DNA from: an uncultured Clostridia bacterium
GTDB taxonomy: Bacteria; Bacillota; Clostridia; UMGS1883
Direction: 5' to 3'
Length of the DNA stretch: 26,652 nucleotides
Assembly: GCA_934476455.1 (NCBI GenBank)
Contig: CAKSNY010000033.1
Span: 1 to 26,652 of the forward strand
Part shown: one piece after another, positions 6,968 to 14,750 of the stretch
Layout: each line of letters opens with the position of its first letter
How positions within the stretch are numbered: position 1 is the stretch's first letter
Notes under the pieces: generated by a model
What the model saw: only the letters and a program-made list of their open reading frames with translations
What the model was told of the DNA's origin: nothing
Databases searched by the model: none
Translations under genes and position numbers: made by a program

Positions 6968-7909
6968 TCAATAAAAAGTTGCAAGCTCTTGTTCGGGCTT
7001 TGTTGTTACGGCGGTTTCCTCCACGTACAAAACGGGTCCTTTTTCGCGATAGAACTTTGAATATTCGTTCTTTATTGTACCTGTAACCATTATCCAGTCG
7101 CGGCTTTTAAAAACGTGCGGCCGCGGATTTATGCACAGTATCGGGCGGTATTCAACATCTTCAATACAACACGTCATAACATGGCGCCCGGCAACAAAAA
7201 TATTTTTCGTGAACCGCTTATCGCAGGCGACAATACCCTTGAATTTCACCTTTTTATTGTGATACTTATCGGGCTCCTCCAGCAAATCACGGTACCAAAC
7301 GGCATAATCACTGTCCGCAATTTCGATGACAGGGGCATTTATATCAAACGGCAGCGGATCGGGTATATCGTCATACTCTACGCGGGAATCCTTGTATTCG
7401 TAGGCTATGTCGCACCGCCTGCTTACCCCGCGTACTATTTTATGAAATTCTTCTTTTTTTGCGGGGTCTGTCATTCTGTTAAAAACCAAAAGCTCGCATA
7501 TTCGTATCTTGTCAACAACAAGAGAGCGCATATTTGTATTGTAACCTGAAAAGCTTTGTGCGTCGGCAAACATCATACACTGTGCGATGCTCCAGTTTTC
7601 AGGCATATTTGTAAGGAGAGAATCCAAAAGCCACATACCGTTGTATTCGATAACTACACGGTCTGTCGCCGATTTGCACAGCGATGAAAGATTTTCCTTT
7701 GTGAAAAACGACGCATCGTCAATTGCTTTTATCGTAACATTTTTACCGGAAAACATTGACGGGTCGTACTCCTCGATACCCTCCTCACATACGAGGAGAA
7801 GGGTTTTTTCACCGCTGTTAAAGCGCGGGTCGCAAAGAGTATCCTGAATGAATTTTGTTTTTCCGGATTCAAGAAATCCCAAAAAAAGGTATACGGGAAT
7901 ATCCTTCAT
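6968..7909 (-). CDS. G3E-type GTPase-like protein fused to a C-terminal DUF1980/TIGR03943-like domain
   Basis: A 313-residue protein without signal peptide or membrane segments. The N-terminal part resembles CobW/G3E metal-chaperone GTPases: P-loop 'GFLESGKTKF' (11-20) and 'NRMT' (144-147) in place of NKxD. It lacks the CxCC zinc motif seen in its neighbour. The C-terminal part (about 200-303) has 'YRDLLEEPDKYHNKKVKFKG', 'NIFVAGRHVMTCCIEDVEY' with Cys247-Cys248, and 'DWIMVTGTI'. These match the soluble C-terminal domain of TIGR03943 proteins (DUF1980), usually joined to membrane helices and partnered with a UPF0718 permease. The gene starts 15 nt after the His-rich CobW gene with AAGGAGG, so they form an operon. 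A metal delivery role is inferred; the fusion call needs a profile search. Confidence 0.7.
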   Translation of the reverse strand: MKDIPVYLFLGFLESGKTKFIQDTLCDPRFNSGEKTLLLVCEEGIEEYDPSMFSGKNVTIKAIDDASFFTKENLSSLCKSATDRVVIEYNGMWLLDSLLTNMPENWSIAQCMMFADAQSFSGYNTNMRSLVVDKIRICELLVFNRMTDPAKKEEFHKIVRGVSRRCDIAYEYKDSRVEYDDIPDPLPFDINAPVIEIADSDYAVWYRDLLEEPDKYHNKKVKFKGIVACDKRFTKNIFVAGRHVMTCCIEDVEYRPILCINPRPHVFKSRDWIMVTGTIKNEYSKFYREKGPVLYVEETAVTTKPEQELATFY

Positions 7910-7924
7910 AGGTAAGCCTCCTTA

Positions 7925-8941
7925 TTAAAGTCCGAAAAGCTCTTTAAGTGCTTCTTCATTAAGCTTTGTACCGATTACGCACAGCCTGCCGATAGCGCTT
8001 GCAGAACCGAAACGAACGTCGGGTTCTCCGGGGACATAGTCAAAATGCAGCCATCCGTCGGCGCTGTTTACAATGCCCTTTGCGCGGAGAACGGTGCCGT
8101 ATTTTTCACTGTCGGACAGCTTTTTCAAAGCCTCGGTAAGAGCTTCTTTGTCAAAGATGCGCACGGTTTCAACACCCCAGTTGGAGAATACATCATCCGC
8201 ATGGTGGTGGTGATGTTCGTGCTCATGCTCATGCTCGTGTTCGTGCTCATGGTCATGGTGGTGCTCATGGTCATGGTCGTGATGATGACCGCACTCCGGG
8301 CAGATATCTTCTTCTGAAAGCAGCTTTTCTATTTCTTTCTTTAATGTATCCTTATTTTCCATTACGGAGAGAATTTCCGCGCCGTCAAGCTGGGAAAGAG
8401 GCGTTGTTATAAGCTGTGCATTTTTGTTATGCTCGCGTATAAGCTGCACACTTTCCTCCGCTTTTTCTGAAGATACCGTGTCGGTATGGCTTAAAATTAT
8501 AGCTGATGCGTGCTCTATCTGGTCGTTGTAAAACTCGCCGAAATTCTTTAAATACATTTTGCATTTTCCCGCGTCTGCAACACAGCAAAATGTATTTAAC
8601 ACAGCGTCCTTTGTATCGATGCTTCTTACGGCACGGATAACATCGCTTAATTTACCTACGCCGGACGGCTCGATAAGAATTCTGTCGGGCGCATATTCCG
8701 AAAGCACCTTTTCAAGCGCTTTTTCAAAATCGCCGACAAGGCTGCAGCAAATACAGCCGGAATTCATTTCGTTTACCTTAATGCCGGCATCCTGCATAAA
8801 TCCGCCGTCAATACCTATTTCGCCGAATTCGTTTTCGATGAGAACAACCTTTTCGCCCTTATATGCCTCTTTTATAAGCTTTTTAATAAGCGTGGTTTTT
8901 CCGGCACCCAAAAAGCCGGAAAAAATATCAATTTTTGTCAT
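7925..8941 (-). CDS. CobW/G3E-family GTP-dependent zinc chaperone with long histidine-rich insert
   Basis: A 338-residue cytoplasmic GTPase of the COG0523 (YciC/ZNG1/YeiR) group. Visible are P-loop 'GFLGAGKTT' (9-17), 'ENEFGEIGID' (36-45), the CxCC metal motif 'SGCICCSLVGD' (Cys63, Cys65, Cys66), 'EPSGV' (91-95) as the Walker B/G3 region, 'SHTD' (151-154) at the NKxD position and a CobW_C domain (about 255-338). Between the domains lies Cys214-x2-Cys217, then an almost pure His/Glu/Asp run (219-247), a metal store. These proteins load metal, usually zinc, onto target enzymes when it is scarce. The gene leads the two-gene operon and is divergent from a ZnuA-like gene, which supports zinc. AAGGAAG lies 8 nt before the ATG. 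Confidence 0.9.
   Translation of the reverse strand: MTKIDIFSGFLGAGKTTLIKKLIKEAYKGEKVVLIENEFGEIGIDGGFMQDAGIKVNEMNSGCICCSLVGDFEKALEKVLSEYAPDRILIEPSGVGKLSDVIRAVRSIDTKDAVLNTFCCVADAGKCKMYLKNFGEFYNDQIEHASAIILSHTDTVSSEKAEESVQLIREHNKNAQLITTPLSQLDGAEILSVMENKDTLKKEIEKLLSEEDICPECGHHHDHDHEHHHDHEHEHEHEHEHEHHHHHADDVFSNWGVETVRIFDKEALTEALKKLSDSEKYGTVLRAKGIVNSADGWLHFDYVPGEPDVRFGSASAIGRLCVIGTKLNEEALKELFGL
8201..8287 (-). repeat. Histidine-codon repeat tract within the CobW gene
   Basis: An 87-nt tract of alternating CAT/CAC and GAG/GAC codons, with several near-copies of the hexamer GAGCAT/GAGCAC, coding for residues 219-247 of the CobW protein. Such a short-unit repeat is prone to change in copy number by slippage in steps that keep frame. 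Confidence 0.8.
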
Positions 8942-8970
8942 AACTACACTTCCTTAAAACATTTGTCTTG

Positions 8971-8999
8971 ATTATAGTACTTTTTTTAAAAATAGTCAA
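8971..8999 (-). promoter_or_regulatory. Promoter of the CobW operon
   Basis: On the minus strand TTGACT (8994-8999) and TATAAT (8971-8976) are exactly 17 nt apart, about 30 nt before the CobW start. No clear Fur-type palindrome overlaps it. Confidence 0.8.
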
Positions 9000-9027
9000 C
9001 TTTTGAAGGATGTATTTTTTATAATTC

Positions 9028-9057
9028 TTGACAAATACGCAATAAATATAGTAAAAT
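9028..9057 (+). promoter_or_regulatory. Promoter of the ZnuA-like gene
   Basis: TTGACA (9028-9033) and TAAAAT (9052-9057) with an 18-nt spacer, back to back with the CobW promoter. The expected start of transcription falls at about 9064, on the edge of the palindrome at 9065-9079. Confidence 0.75.
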
Positions 9058-9064
9058 CAAAAAA

Positions 9065-9079
9065 TGAGAATGATTTTCA
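9065..9079 (+). promoter_or_regulatory. Fur-family (Zur-type) operator candidate
   Basis: The sequence TGAGAAT-G-ATTTTCA is a 7-1-7 inverted repeat with one mismatch between arms. It differs from the Fur-family core TGATAAT-N-ATTATCA at one base per arm. It lies over the predicted start site of the ZnuA-like gene, where a bound repressor would block transcription. Given the zinc genes around it, Zur is the natural candidate, but Fur or PerR sites look alike. Confidence 0.6.
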
Positions 9080-9099
9080 AATTAAAGGGGAGAAACGAA

Positions 9100-10044
9100 A
9101 TGAAAATAAAAAATGCGGCGGCGCTTTTATGTGCGGCGGTTGTTTTTTTGGGAGGCTGTACCGGGAAAAATACAGCCGAGGATGCAAAGGACGCACAAAA
9201 AAAAATAAACGTAACGGCTACCATATTTCCGCTTTATGACTTTGCGCGGCAGATAGCCGGGAAACGCGCAAATATTACAATGCTTCTTCCGACAGGGGCG
9301 GAGGTGCACTCTTACGAGCCGACGCCGCAGGATATATTAAATATACAAAACAGCGACCTTTTTATAAATGTGGGCGGCGCGGCAGACCCGTGGGCAGAGC
9401 AGGCGGCTGCAACCGGCAAAAAAAAGGTAAATATGCTTTCGGCAAGCGATTACTGCAATCTTCTTTGTGAGGATGAGCAGCACCATGAGGGGCATAGCCA
9501 CAAGGATACGGAAATTGACGAGCATGTATGGACATCCTTAAAAAATGCCGAAAAAATAGCCGCGCAAATATGTAAAAGCCTTTGCGCGCTTGACGGTGAA
9601 AACGAAGCATTTTATAAGGAAAATTTAAAAAGCTTTACAGACAAGCTTGCGCAGCTTGATAAAGAATTTCAGGATGCGGCGTCGTCTGCCGAAAACAAAA
9701 CGCTTGTCTTTGCGGACAGATTTCCGTTTAAGTATTTTACGGCGGATTACGGTCTTTCGTATATGGCGGCATTCCCGGGGTGTTCTTCGGAAAGCGAGCC
9801 ATCTGCATATACGGTTGCATCGCTTATAAATAAGATAAAAGAAGAAAATATAGGGGTTGTTTTATACACGGAAACATCAAACGGTGCGCTTGCCGACGTT
9901 ATATGCGAAGAAACAGGTGCAAAAAAAATGCTTATGCATTCATGCCATACGGTTACAAAAAAACAGCTTCTTGACGGGATAACCTACACAGAACTTATGA
10001 ATAACAACCTAAAAACCGTAAGAGAGGCGCTAAAAGCAAAATAA
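9100..10044 (+). CDS. Zinc (metal) ABC transporter substrate-binding lipoprotein, ZnuA/AdcA-like
   Basis: A 314-residue lipoprotein of the cluster A-I metal-binding family (ZnuA/AdcA/PsaA). Lipobox 'LGGC' puts Cys20 as the lipid anchor. 'VTATIFPLYDFARQIAG' opens the mature fold. Ligand positions visible are His70 ('GAEVHSYEPTPQD'), a His-rich loop (about 128-134, 'HHEGHSH') and His142 ('DEHVW'). The usual third His ('HDAFGYF') is replaced by 'ADRFPFKYF', a known variant form in this family. The start at 9100 is preferred: GGGGAG lies 7 nt upstream and the lipoprotein signal fits; an ATG at 9064 lies in the operator. No ABC permease or ATPase gene follows, so its membrane partner must be elsewhere. 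Zinc rather than manganese is inferred from the His loop and the CobW neighbours. Confidence 0.85.
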   Translation: MKIKNAAALLCAAVVFLGGCTGKNTAEDAKDAQKKINVTATIFPLYDFARQIAGKRANITMLLPTGAEVHSYEPTPQDILNIQNSDLFINVGGAADPWAEQAAATGKKKVNMLSASDYCNLLCEDEQHHEGHSHKDTEIDEHVWTSLKNAEKIAAQICKSLCALDGENEAFYKENLKSFTDKLAQLDKEFQDAASSAENKTLVFADRFPFKYFTADYGLSYMAAFPGCSSESEPSAYTVASLINKIKEENIGVVLYTETSNGALADVICEETGAKKMLMHSCHTVTKKQLLDGITYTELMNNNLKTVREALKAK

Positions 10045-10057
10045 ACCGGCGCGGCAC

Positions 10058-10086
10058 TTGACATAAAGGGCATATCGGTGTAAATT
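10058..10086 (+). promoter_or_regulatory. Likely promoter of the Gld-like ABC operon
   Basis: TTGACA (10058-10063) and TAAATT (10081-10086) with a 17-nt spacer, about 100 nt before the ATPase start. The leader holds a loose inverted repeat (TGTTTAA ... TTAAACA), which might be a regulator site. No clear terminator for the preceding gene was seen. Confidence 0.55.
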
Positions 10087-10187
10087 ATAATAGGTTGTTT
10101 GTTTAATAAAAATTTACAGTTTGTTAAACATCTTGCCGTGCTTATGCGGTAGAATTACAGAAGAATGTAAAATGAGGGGGAAACAGA

Positions 10188-11240
10188 ATGATGGAACAAA
10201 GCTACGCCGTTGAAATTAAAAACCTGACAAAAAAATACGGCGGAAACCGTGCGCTTGACGATATATCCTTTACTGTGCGCCACGGTGAAATAATGGGCTT
10301 TTTGGGGCCGAACGGTGCGGGAAAAAGTACCACGATGAATATTTTATGCGGGTGTATAAGTGCAAGCAGCGGCAGCGCGTGCGTTTGCGGGTGCGACGTT
10401 TTGGAAAACCCTATGATTGTGAAAAGCAAGATTGGTTATTTGCCGGAAAATCCGCCGCTTTATCTTGATATGACGGTTTGGGAATATTTAAGCTTTGTGT
10501 ATGAGCTTAAAAAGGTAAAGGGAAACCGCAGCGAGCATTTGTCGGAAATAATGGAGCTTGTCAGGATAACGGATATGAAAAACAGAATGATTAAAAACCT
10601 TTCCAAAGGGTATAAGCAGCGTGTCGGGCTTGCTCAGGCGCTTATAGGCTCGCCCGAGGTTTTGGTGCTTGACGAGCCTACGGTAGGGCTTGACCCGAAG
10701 CAGATTGTGGAAATCCGCAATGTAATAAAGGAAATAGGAAAACAGCGCACAATTATTTTAAGCACGCATATTTTGCAGGAGGTAAGCGCTGTGTGCGACC
10801 GCGTGACGATAATTTCACACGGGAAAATTGTTGCACAGGATACTATAGACGGGCTTGAAAACAGGACAGGCGGAAAAGACAGCTATATTTTAAGCGTGTT
10901 TGATGAGCCGGAAAAGGCGAAGGAAGCCATAGCCGCAGTAAAAGACATTGCAGAGTGCAATCCGGAGGAAACAAGCGAGGAAGGCGTATACAGCTTCAGA
11001 ATTTGCCAAAAAAGCGGCAGTGATATACGCCGTGCGCTTTCCAAAGAGCTTAGCGCACGCGGGGTGGCAGTGGCGCAGTTTAAGTCGGCAAGTCTTTCGC
11101 TTGAAGAAATATTTATACGTCTTACGGCTGATGAAAATGCCGAAACGGAAAATACAGAGAAACCCGAAAATCTGCTTTCCGGTGAAACCGAAACAGAATT
11201 GGATGTAAAGGAGGAGCCCGGCGATGAAAGCAATCTTTAA
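10188..11240 (+). CDS. ABC-2 type transporter ATP-binding protein (GldA-like)
   Basis: A 350-residue ATPase. Walker A 'GPNGAGKST' (40-48), signature 'NLSKGYKQRVGLAQAL' (about 139-154), Walker B 'VLVLDEPTVGLDP' and H-loop 'ILSTH' are all intact, so it should hydrolyse ATP. The domain after residue 220 is the usual DUF4162-like tail of ABC-2 exporters, then an acidic, Glu/Thr-rich end (about 315-350). It overlaps the permease gene by 17 nt, indicating translational coupling. With the next three genes it forms the set known as GldA/GldF/GldG plus DUF4340, first described in Bacteroidetes gliding and also found in many Firmicutes that do not glide, where the cargo is not known. Confidence 0.85.
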   Translation: MMEQSYAVEIKNLTKKYGGNRALDDISFTVRHGEIMGFLGPNGAGKSTTMNILCGCISASSGSACVCGCDVLENPMIVKSKIGYLPENPPLYLDMTVWEYLSFVYELKKVKGNRSEHLSEIMELVRITDMKNRMIKNLSKGYKQRVGLAQALIGSPEVLVLDEPTVGLDPKQIVEIRNVIKEIGKQRTIILSTHILQEVSAVCDRVTIISHGKIVAQDTIDGLENRTGGKDSYILSVFDEPEKAKEAIAAVKDIAECNPEETSEEGVYSFRICQKSGSDIRRALSKELSARGVAVAQFKSASLSLEEIFIRLTADENAETENTEKPENLLSGETETELDVKEEPGDESNL

Positions 11241-11928
11241 AAAAGAATTCAGAAACTATTTTCTGTCACCCGTAGGGTACATATTTGTAGGTGTATTTAC
11301 GGCACTTGCCGCGATGTTTTTCTCAAGCGGAATTTTGCAAAGCCAGCGGGCGGATATTTCCCTTATGTTTTCGGACATAAACGTTGTTTATTTGTTTTTG
11401 GCGTCGCTTCTTACGATGCGGCTTTTGGCAGAGGAGAAGAACAAGCGAACCGACCAGCTGCTTTTGTCCTCGCCGGTAAGCGTTACGGAGATTGTGCTCG
11501 GAAAGTATTTTGCCGCAATGGCAGTGTTCGGTGTAACAATTCTGCTTTCTCTGATATTTCCGGCAATTATGTTTAAGTTCGGCTCACCGGCGCTTAGCGA
11601 GGTTATAGGCTCGTACATAGGATTTATTCTTCTGTGGGGCGCGTTTATTGCAATCGGCGTGTTCATATCCTCCCTTACGGAAAGCCAGATGATAGCGGGA
11701 GTGTTCACGTTTGCGGGGCTTTTGCTTATTTATTTTATAAACTGGTTCCGTTCAAGCGTTCAAAACTCCGTTTTATCAAAGGTAATAGGGTGGTTTTCGC
11801 TTCTTGACCGCTACAGCGAGTTTCAAAGCGGCATATTGAATGTTGAAAACATAATATATTATCTCAGCTTTATATTTGTATTTCTGTTCCTTACGGTTCG
11901 TGTAATCGATAAGAGAAGATACAGCTGA
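11224..11928 (+). CDS. ABC-2 type transporter permease (GldF-like)
   Basis: A 234-residue membrane protein with six predicted helices. It opens 'MKAIFKKEFRNYFLSPVGYIFVGVF', the typical start of GldF/NosY-like permeases, and shows 'RLLAEEKNKRTDQLLLSSPVS', the conserved ABC-2 cytoplasmic motif ('E...GT.E.LL..P.S'). The start has GGAG 8 nt upstream inside the ATPase gene's end. It would be the export channel worked by the preceding ATPase. The GldG-like gene follows after 14 nt. Confidence 0.85.
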   Translation: MKAIFKKEFRNYFLSPVGYIFVGVFTALAAMFFSSGILQSQRADISLMFSDINVVYLFLASLLTMRLLAEEKNKRTDQLLLSSPVSVTEIVLGKYFAAMAVFGVTILLSLIFPAIMFKFGSPALSEVIGSYIGFILLWGAFIAIGVFISSLTESQMIAGVFTFAGLLLIYFINWFRSSVQNSVLSKVIGWFSLLDRYSEFQSGILNVENIIYYLSFIFVFLFLTVRVIDKRRYS

Positions 11929-11942
11929 CAGGGGGGAAGAAG

Positions 11943-13349
11943 ATGAAAAAAATTAAACTTAAAATGGGTATTACCTCGGCTGTGATAACGGCTGTTGTAT
12001 TGGTATGCGTTATAGTTTTTAATGCGATAATTTCGGTTGTTACGGACAAGCTTCCGCTTAAAATAGACCTTACGCGCGACAAAGTGTATGAATTTTCCCA
12101 GCAAACAAAAGAGGTTATGAAAAACCTTGAGGACGATGTTACGGCATATGCTCTTATTCCGGAGAGCGCGCAGAGCGAGTATATCGATTATATAAAGGAA
12201 TACCTTGATAAATACAAAGCGCTGGGAAAGCATTTTTCCGTAAAATATGTTGACCCGTACAAGGACCCCGCATTTATGCAAAAATATAATGACGGCGAAT
12301 CGCAGGCGGGGGCAGGCTCTGTTATAATAGAGTACGGCGATAAATTTAAGGTTGTAACCTTTGACCAGCTTTACCAGGAAAACAGCTATACCGGCGCAGT
12401 GCAGATAGATATGGAAAAAAAGGTTACAAATGCCGTTATGAGCGTTACGGGAAAGCTTAACAGCGCAAAAATATATTACCTGTCGGGTCATTCCGAGTAT
12501 TATCCGCAAAACCTTGCAAAGCTTCTTTCGGATGAAGGCTATTCGGGCGGGGAACTTAATATGGCGGTAAACGGCATTCCGGAGGATGCAGACGTTTTGG
12601 TATGCGCCGCACCGAGCGCAGATTTTACAGAGGACGAAATTACAGCCCTCAGCGACTTTTCAAAAAGGGGCGGAAAATTTGTTCTTTATGCCGCACCCGG
12701 TATGCAAAAGCTTACAAGGCTTGACGAATACCTCAGAGAATGGGGGATAAGCTTAAATTACGACTATGTAATAGAAACAGACGAAAACCATGCGTTGGCA
12801 TCCGGAAGCGGCGTGCCCGTTCCGGCGCCGTCTGTAACGGAGCATGCAATAACACAAAAAATTAAAGATGCGGATTCTCCGATTGTTATGCCGTCGTCAA
12901 TGAGTATATCAAAAATTAAAAGCGCAAATTCTGCCGTTGTAACGTCACTTTTGGAAACGACGGATAAGTCGTACGGAAAGGTTGACCTTTCTTCAGCATC
13001 TATAGATAAGGCAGAAAATGACAAAGAAGGTCCGCTTTCGCTTGCAATGATTTCGGAATCAAGCGAAACAAGCAGCGCGGTAGTGTGCATAGGCTCGCTT
13101 GCCTGTGTAGAAACAAACGGCGTCTTGTCGGAGGGGGCATACCTTAACGGTGATTTCACGCTTAATATGATTTCGTACCTTGCCGGAAGCAACCAAGACA
13201 GCGGCATACGTGCAAAACAGGTAAGCGCCGAAACTATGACGATGACGCAAAGCCAGGTTGTATGGACTATGATACTTTTGCAATACGTGCTTCCCGCGCT
13301 TATCATTTTGGCCGGGCTTATCGTATGGCTTAAGCGGAGGTACAAGTAA
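11943..13349 (+). CDS. GldG-like ABC transporter auxiliary protein
   Basis: A 468-residue protein with an N-terminal membrane helix (about 12-34), a large outside domain and a C-terminal helix (about 442-462, followed by 'KRRYK'). The early part 'KIDLTRDKVYEFSQQTKEVMKNLEDDVTAYAL' is the conserved opening of GldG-type proteins ('LDLTEDK.Y.LS..T...L..L...V.I'). 'AKIYYLSGHSEYYP' and 'DADVLVCAAPSADFTEDE' also fit the family. These proteins sit beside the ABC-2 permease and are thought to handle the exported substrate at the outer face. Its stop overlaps the next ATG (TAATG), so translation is coupled. Confidence 0.8.
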   Translation: MKKIKLKMGITSAVITAVVLVCVIVFNAIISVVTDKLPLKIDLTRDKVYEFSQQTKEVMKNLEDDVTAYALIPESAQSEYIDYIKEYLDKYKALGKHFSVKYVDPYKDPAFMQKYNDGESQAGAGSVIIEYGDKFKVVTFDQLYQENSYTGAVQIDMEKKVTNAVMSVTGKLNSAKIYYLSGHSEYYPQNLAKLLSDEGYSGGELNMAVNGIPEDADVLVCAAPSADFTEDEITALSDFSKRGGKFVLYAAPGMQKLTRLDEYLREWGISLNYDYVIETDENHALASGSGVPVPAPSVTEHAITQKIKDADSPIVMPSSMSISKIKSANSAVVTSLLETTDKSYGKVDLSSASIDKAENDKEGPLSLAMISESSETSSAVVCIGSLACVETNGVLSEGAYLNGDFTLNMISYLAGSNQDSGIRAKQVSAETMTMTQSQVVWTMILLQYVLPALIILAGLIVWLKRRYK

Positions 13350-14734
13350 TGAAAAAAAGCTTAAAAACGCTTATAATTGCAGTCGTTTTCTTGGCGCTTT
13401 TGTGCGGCGGTTACTTTTTCGCGGTGAAATGGCAGCCAAAGAAGAGTGCGGAGAAAGAAAATGATGTAAATGATGTGCTTGACAGCTCGCAATATTTAAG
13501 CCTTACCGATGAAGAGGACGAAAAGACGGACAGTGTGGAAATTCACTGCGGCGATATAAGCTACATTATAAAAAACGGAGAAAAGAAAACGCTTTTAAGC
13601 CATATAAGCTCTGTTACGGATGAAAGCGCAGTTTCACAGGTGTTTTCAAGCGCGCTTAACATAAGCGGCGCAAAGGAGGTAAAAGGGGCTAAAAAAGACA
13701 ATCCCGATTACGGAATAGCAGATTCAAACAACTATATTGTAATAAACGGCAAGGACAAGACGGCAAAAAAAGTTATTTTCGGAAAAAGTGCCAATTTTGA
13801 CAACCGCGTATACGCTGCATGCGACAACAGTAATGCGGTATATACCGTAAGCGAAAGCACGATGCAGTCTGTTATGGTTCTTCCGCAGAATTTGAGAAAC
13901 CTTGATATATGTGAAATTGATAACACAAGTATAACCGGTTTTTCGCTAATCCGCGGGGGTGCTTCGGTTATCGACATAAGCTATGTTGAAAAAACAGAGG
14001 ATGAAAAACAAAACGAGGCGCTTGCAGGTATGGCGACATATACGATGAATTACCCTTATAAGGGCGTCAAAGCTTCAAGCGACAGGGTTGGAGAGCTGTT
14101 TAAGGAGATTACATCTCTTTCGGCAAACGCGATAGCTGCGGAGGGCAATGCAAATCTCAAAGAATACGGCTTGGACAGCCCGACGGTGCTTAAAATAAAG
14201 GATTCCGGCGGGGAGCACACGATAAAGATAGGCAAAAAGAGCGAAAACGGATACTACATTATGTACAACGATTCAAACGTTGTATACATTGCCGACTGTC
14301 CGTTCGCAAGTACCGCCTCAAATCTTAAAGCCGATGACTTTATAGACCGCTTTATCCATATATTTGACATAGGTTCCGTTAAGAAAATAGATGTTAAAGC
14401 CCCGGATGCAAGCTATACGCTTAAAATAAAAGGAGATACGCAAAAGGACAGCGCAAAATATTATTTGAACGATAAAAAAGTAGCGGAGGATTCTTTTAAA
14501 AAGGCATATCAAAGCATAATAGGCGTTATGGCGGCGGATATTGAAAAAAGCATACCGGGCGGGGATGTACAATATGAAATAACCTTTACCTTTGATGACA
14601 AAACGAAGAAAACCTTTTCGTATTATCGCTTTAACGAGCGTTACAGTATTGTAAAGGCAGACAGCGGGCTTATTTGTACAACGCTTACGGACAATCTTAA
14701 AAATATTACAGAGGTCCTTGATAAAACAAAGTAG
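13349..14734 (+). CDS. DUF4340-like membrane-anchored protein of the Gld-type ABC cluster
   Basis: A 461-residue protein with one N-terminal membrane helix (about 7-25) and an otherwise extracellular, Lys/Asp-rich chain. Two related halves each contain the DUF4340 pattern: 'NPDYGIADSNNYIVINGKDKTAKKVIFGKS' near residues 114-143 and 'LKEYGLDSPTVLKIKDSGGEHTIKIGKK' near 268-296, followed by 'YIMYNDSNVVYIADC'. Such proteins regularly follow GldG in Firmicutes clusters; their biochemical role is unknown. It is translated from an ATG overlapping the GldG stop. Confidence 0.75.
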   Translation: MKKSLKTLIIAVVFLALLCGGYFFAVKWQPKKSAEKENDVNDVLDSSQYLSLTDEEDEKTDSVEIHCGDISYIIKNGEKKTLLSHISSVTDESAVSQVFSSALNISGAKEVKGAKKDNPDYGIADSNNYIVINGKDKTAKKVIFGKSANFDNRVYAACDNSNAVYTVSESTMQSVMVLPQNLRNLDICEIDNTSITGFSLIRGGASVIDISYVEKTEDEKQNEALAGMATYTMNYPYKGVKASSDRVGELFKEITSLSANAIAAEGNANLKEYGLDSPTVLKIKDSGGEHTIKIGKKSENGYYIMYNDSNVVYIADCPFASTASNLKADDFIDRFIHIFDIGSVKKIDVKAPDASYTLKIKGDTQKDSAKYYLNDKKVAEDSFKKAYQSIIGVMAADIEKSIPGGDVQYEITFTFDDKTKKTFSYYRFNERYSIVKADSGLICTTLTDNLKNITEVLDKTK

Positions 14735-14750
14735 AAAAGGGGAATAAAAT

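Noticed and set aside
8045..8317. + strand frame giving a Met/Val-rich hydrophobic repeat protein
   Set aside because: It is the mirror of the histidine-codon repeat of the CobW gene; no ribosome binding site and no independent support.
9064..9099. Earlier ATG for the ZnuA-like gene
   Set aside because: It lies at the predicted transcription start and operator, has no ribosome binding site, and would bury the lipoprotein signal; the ATG at 9100 has GGGGAG.
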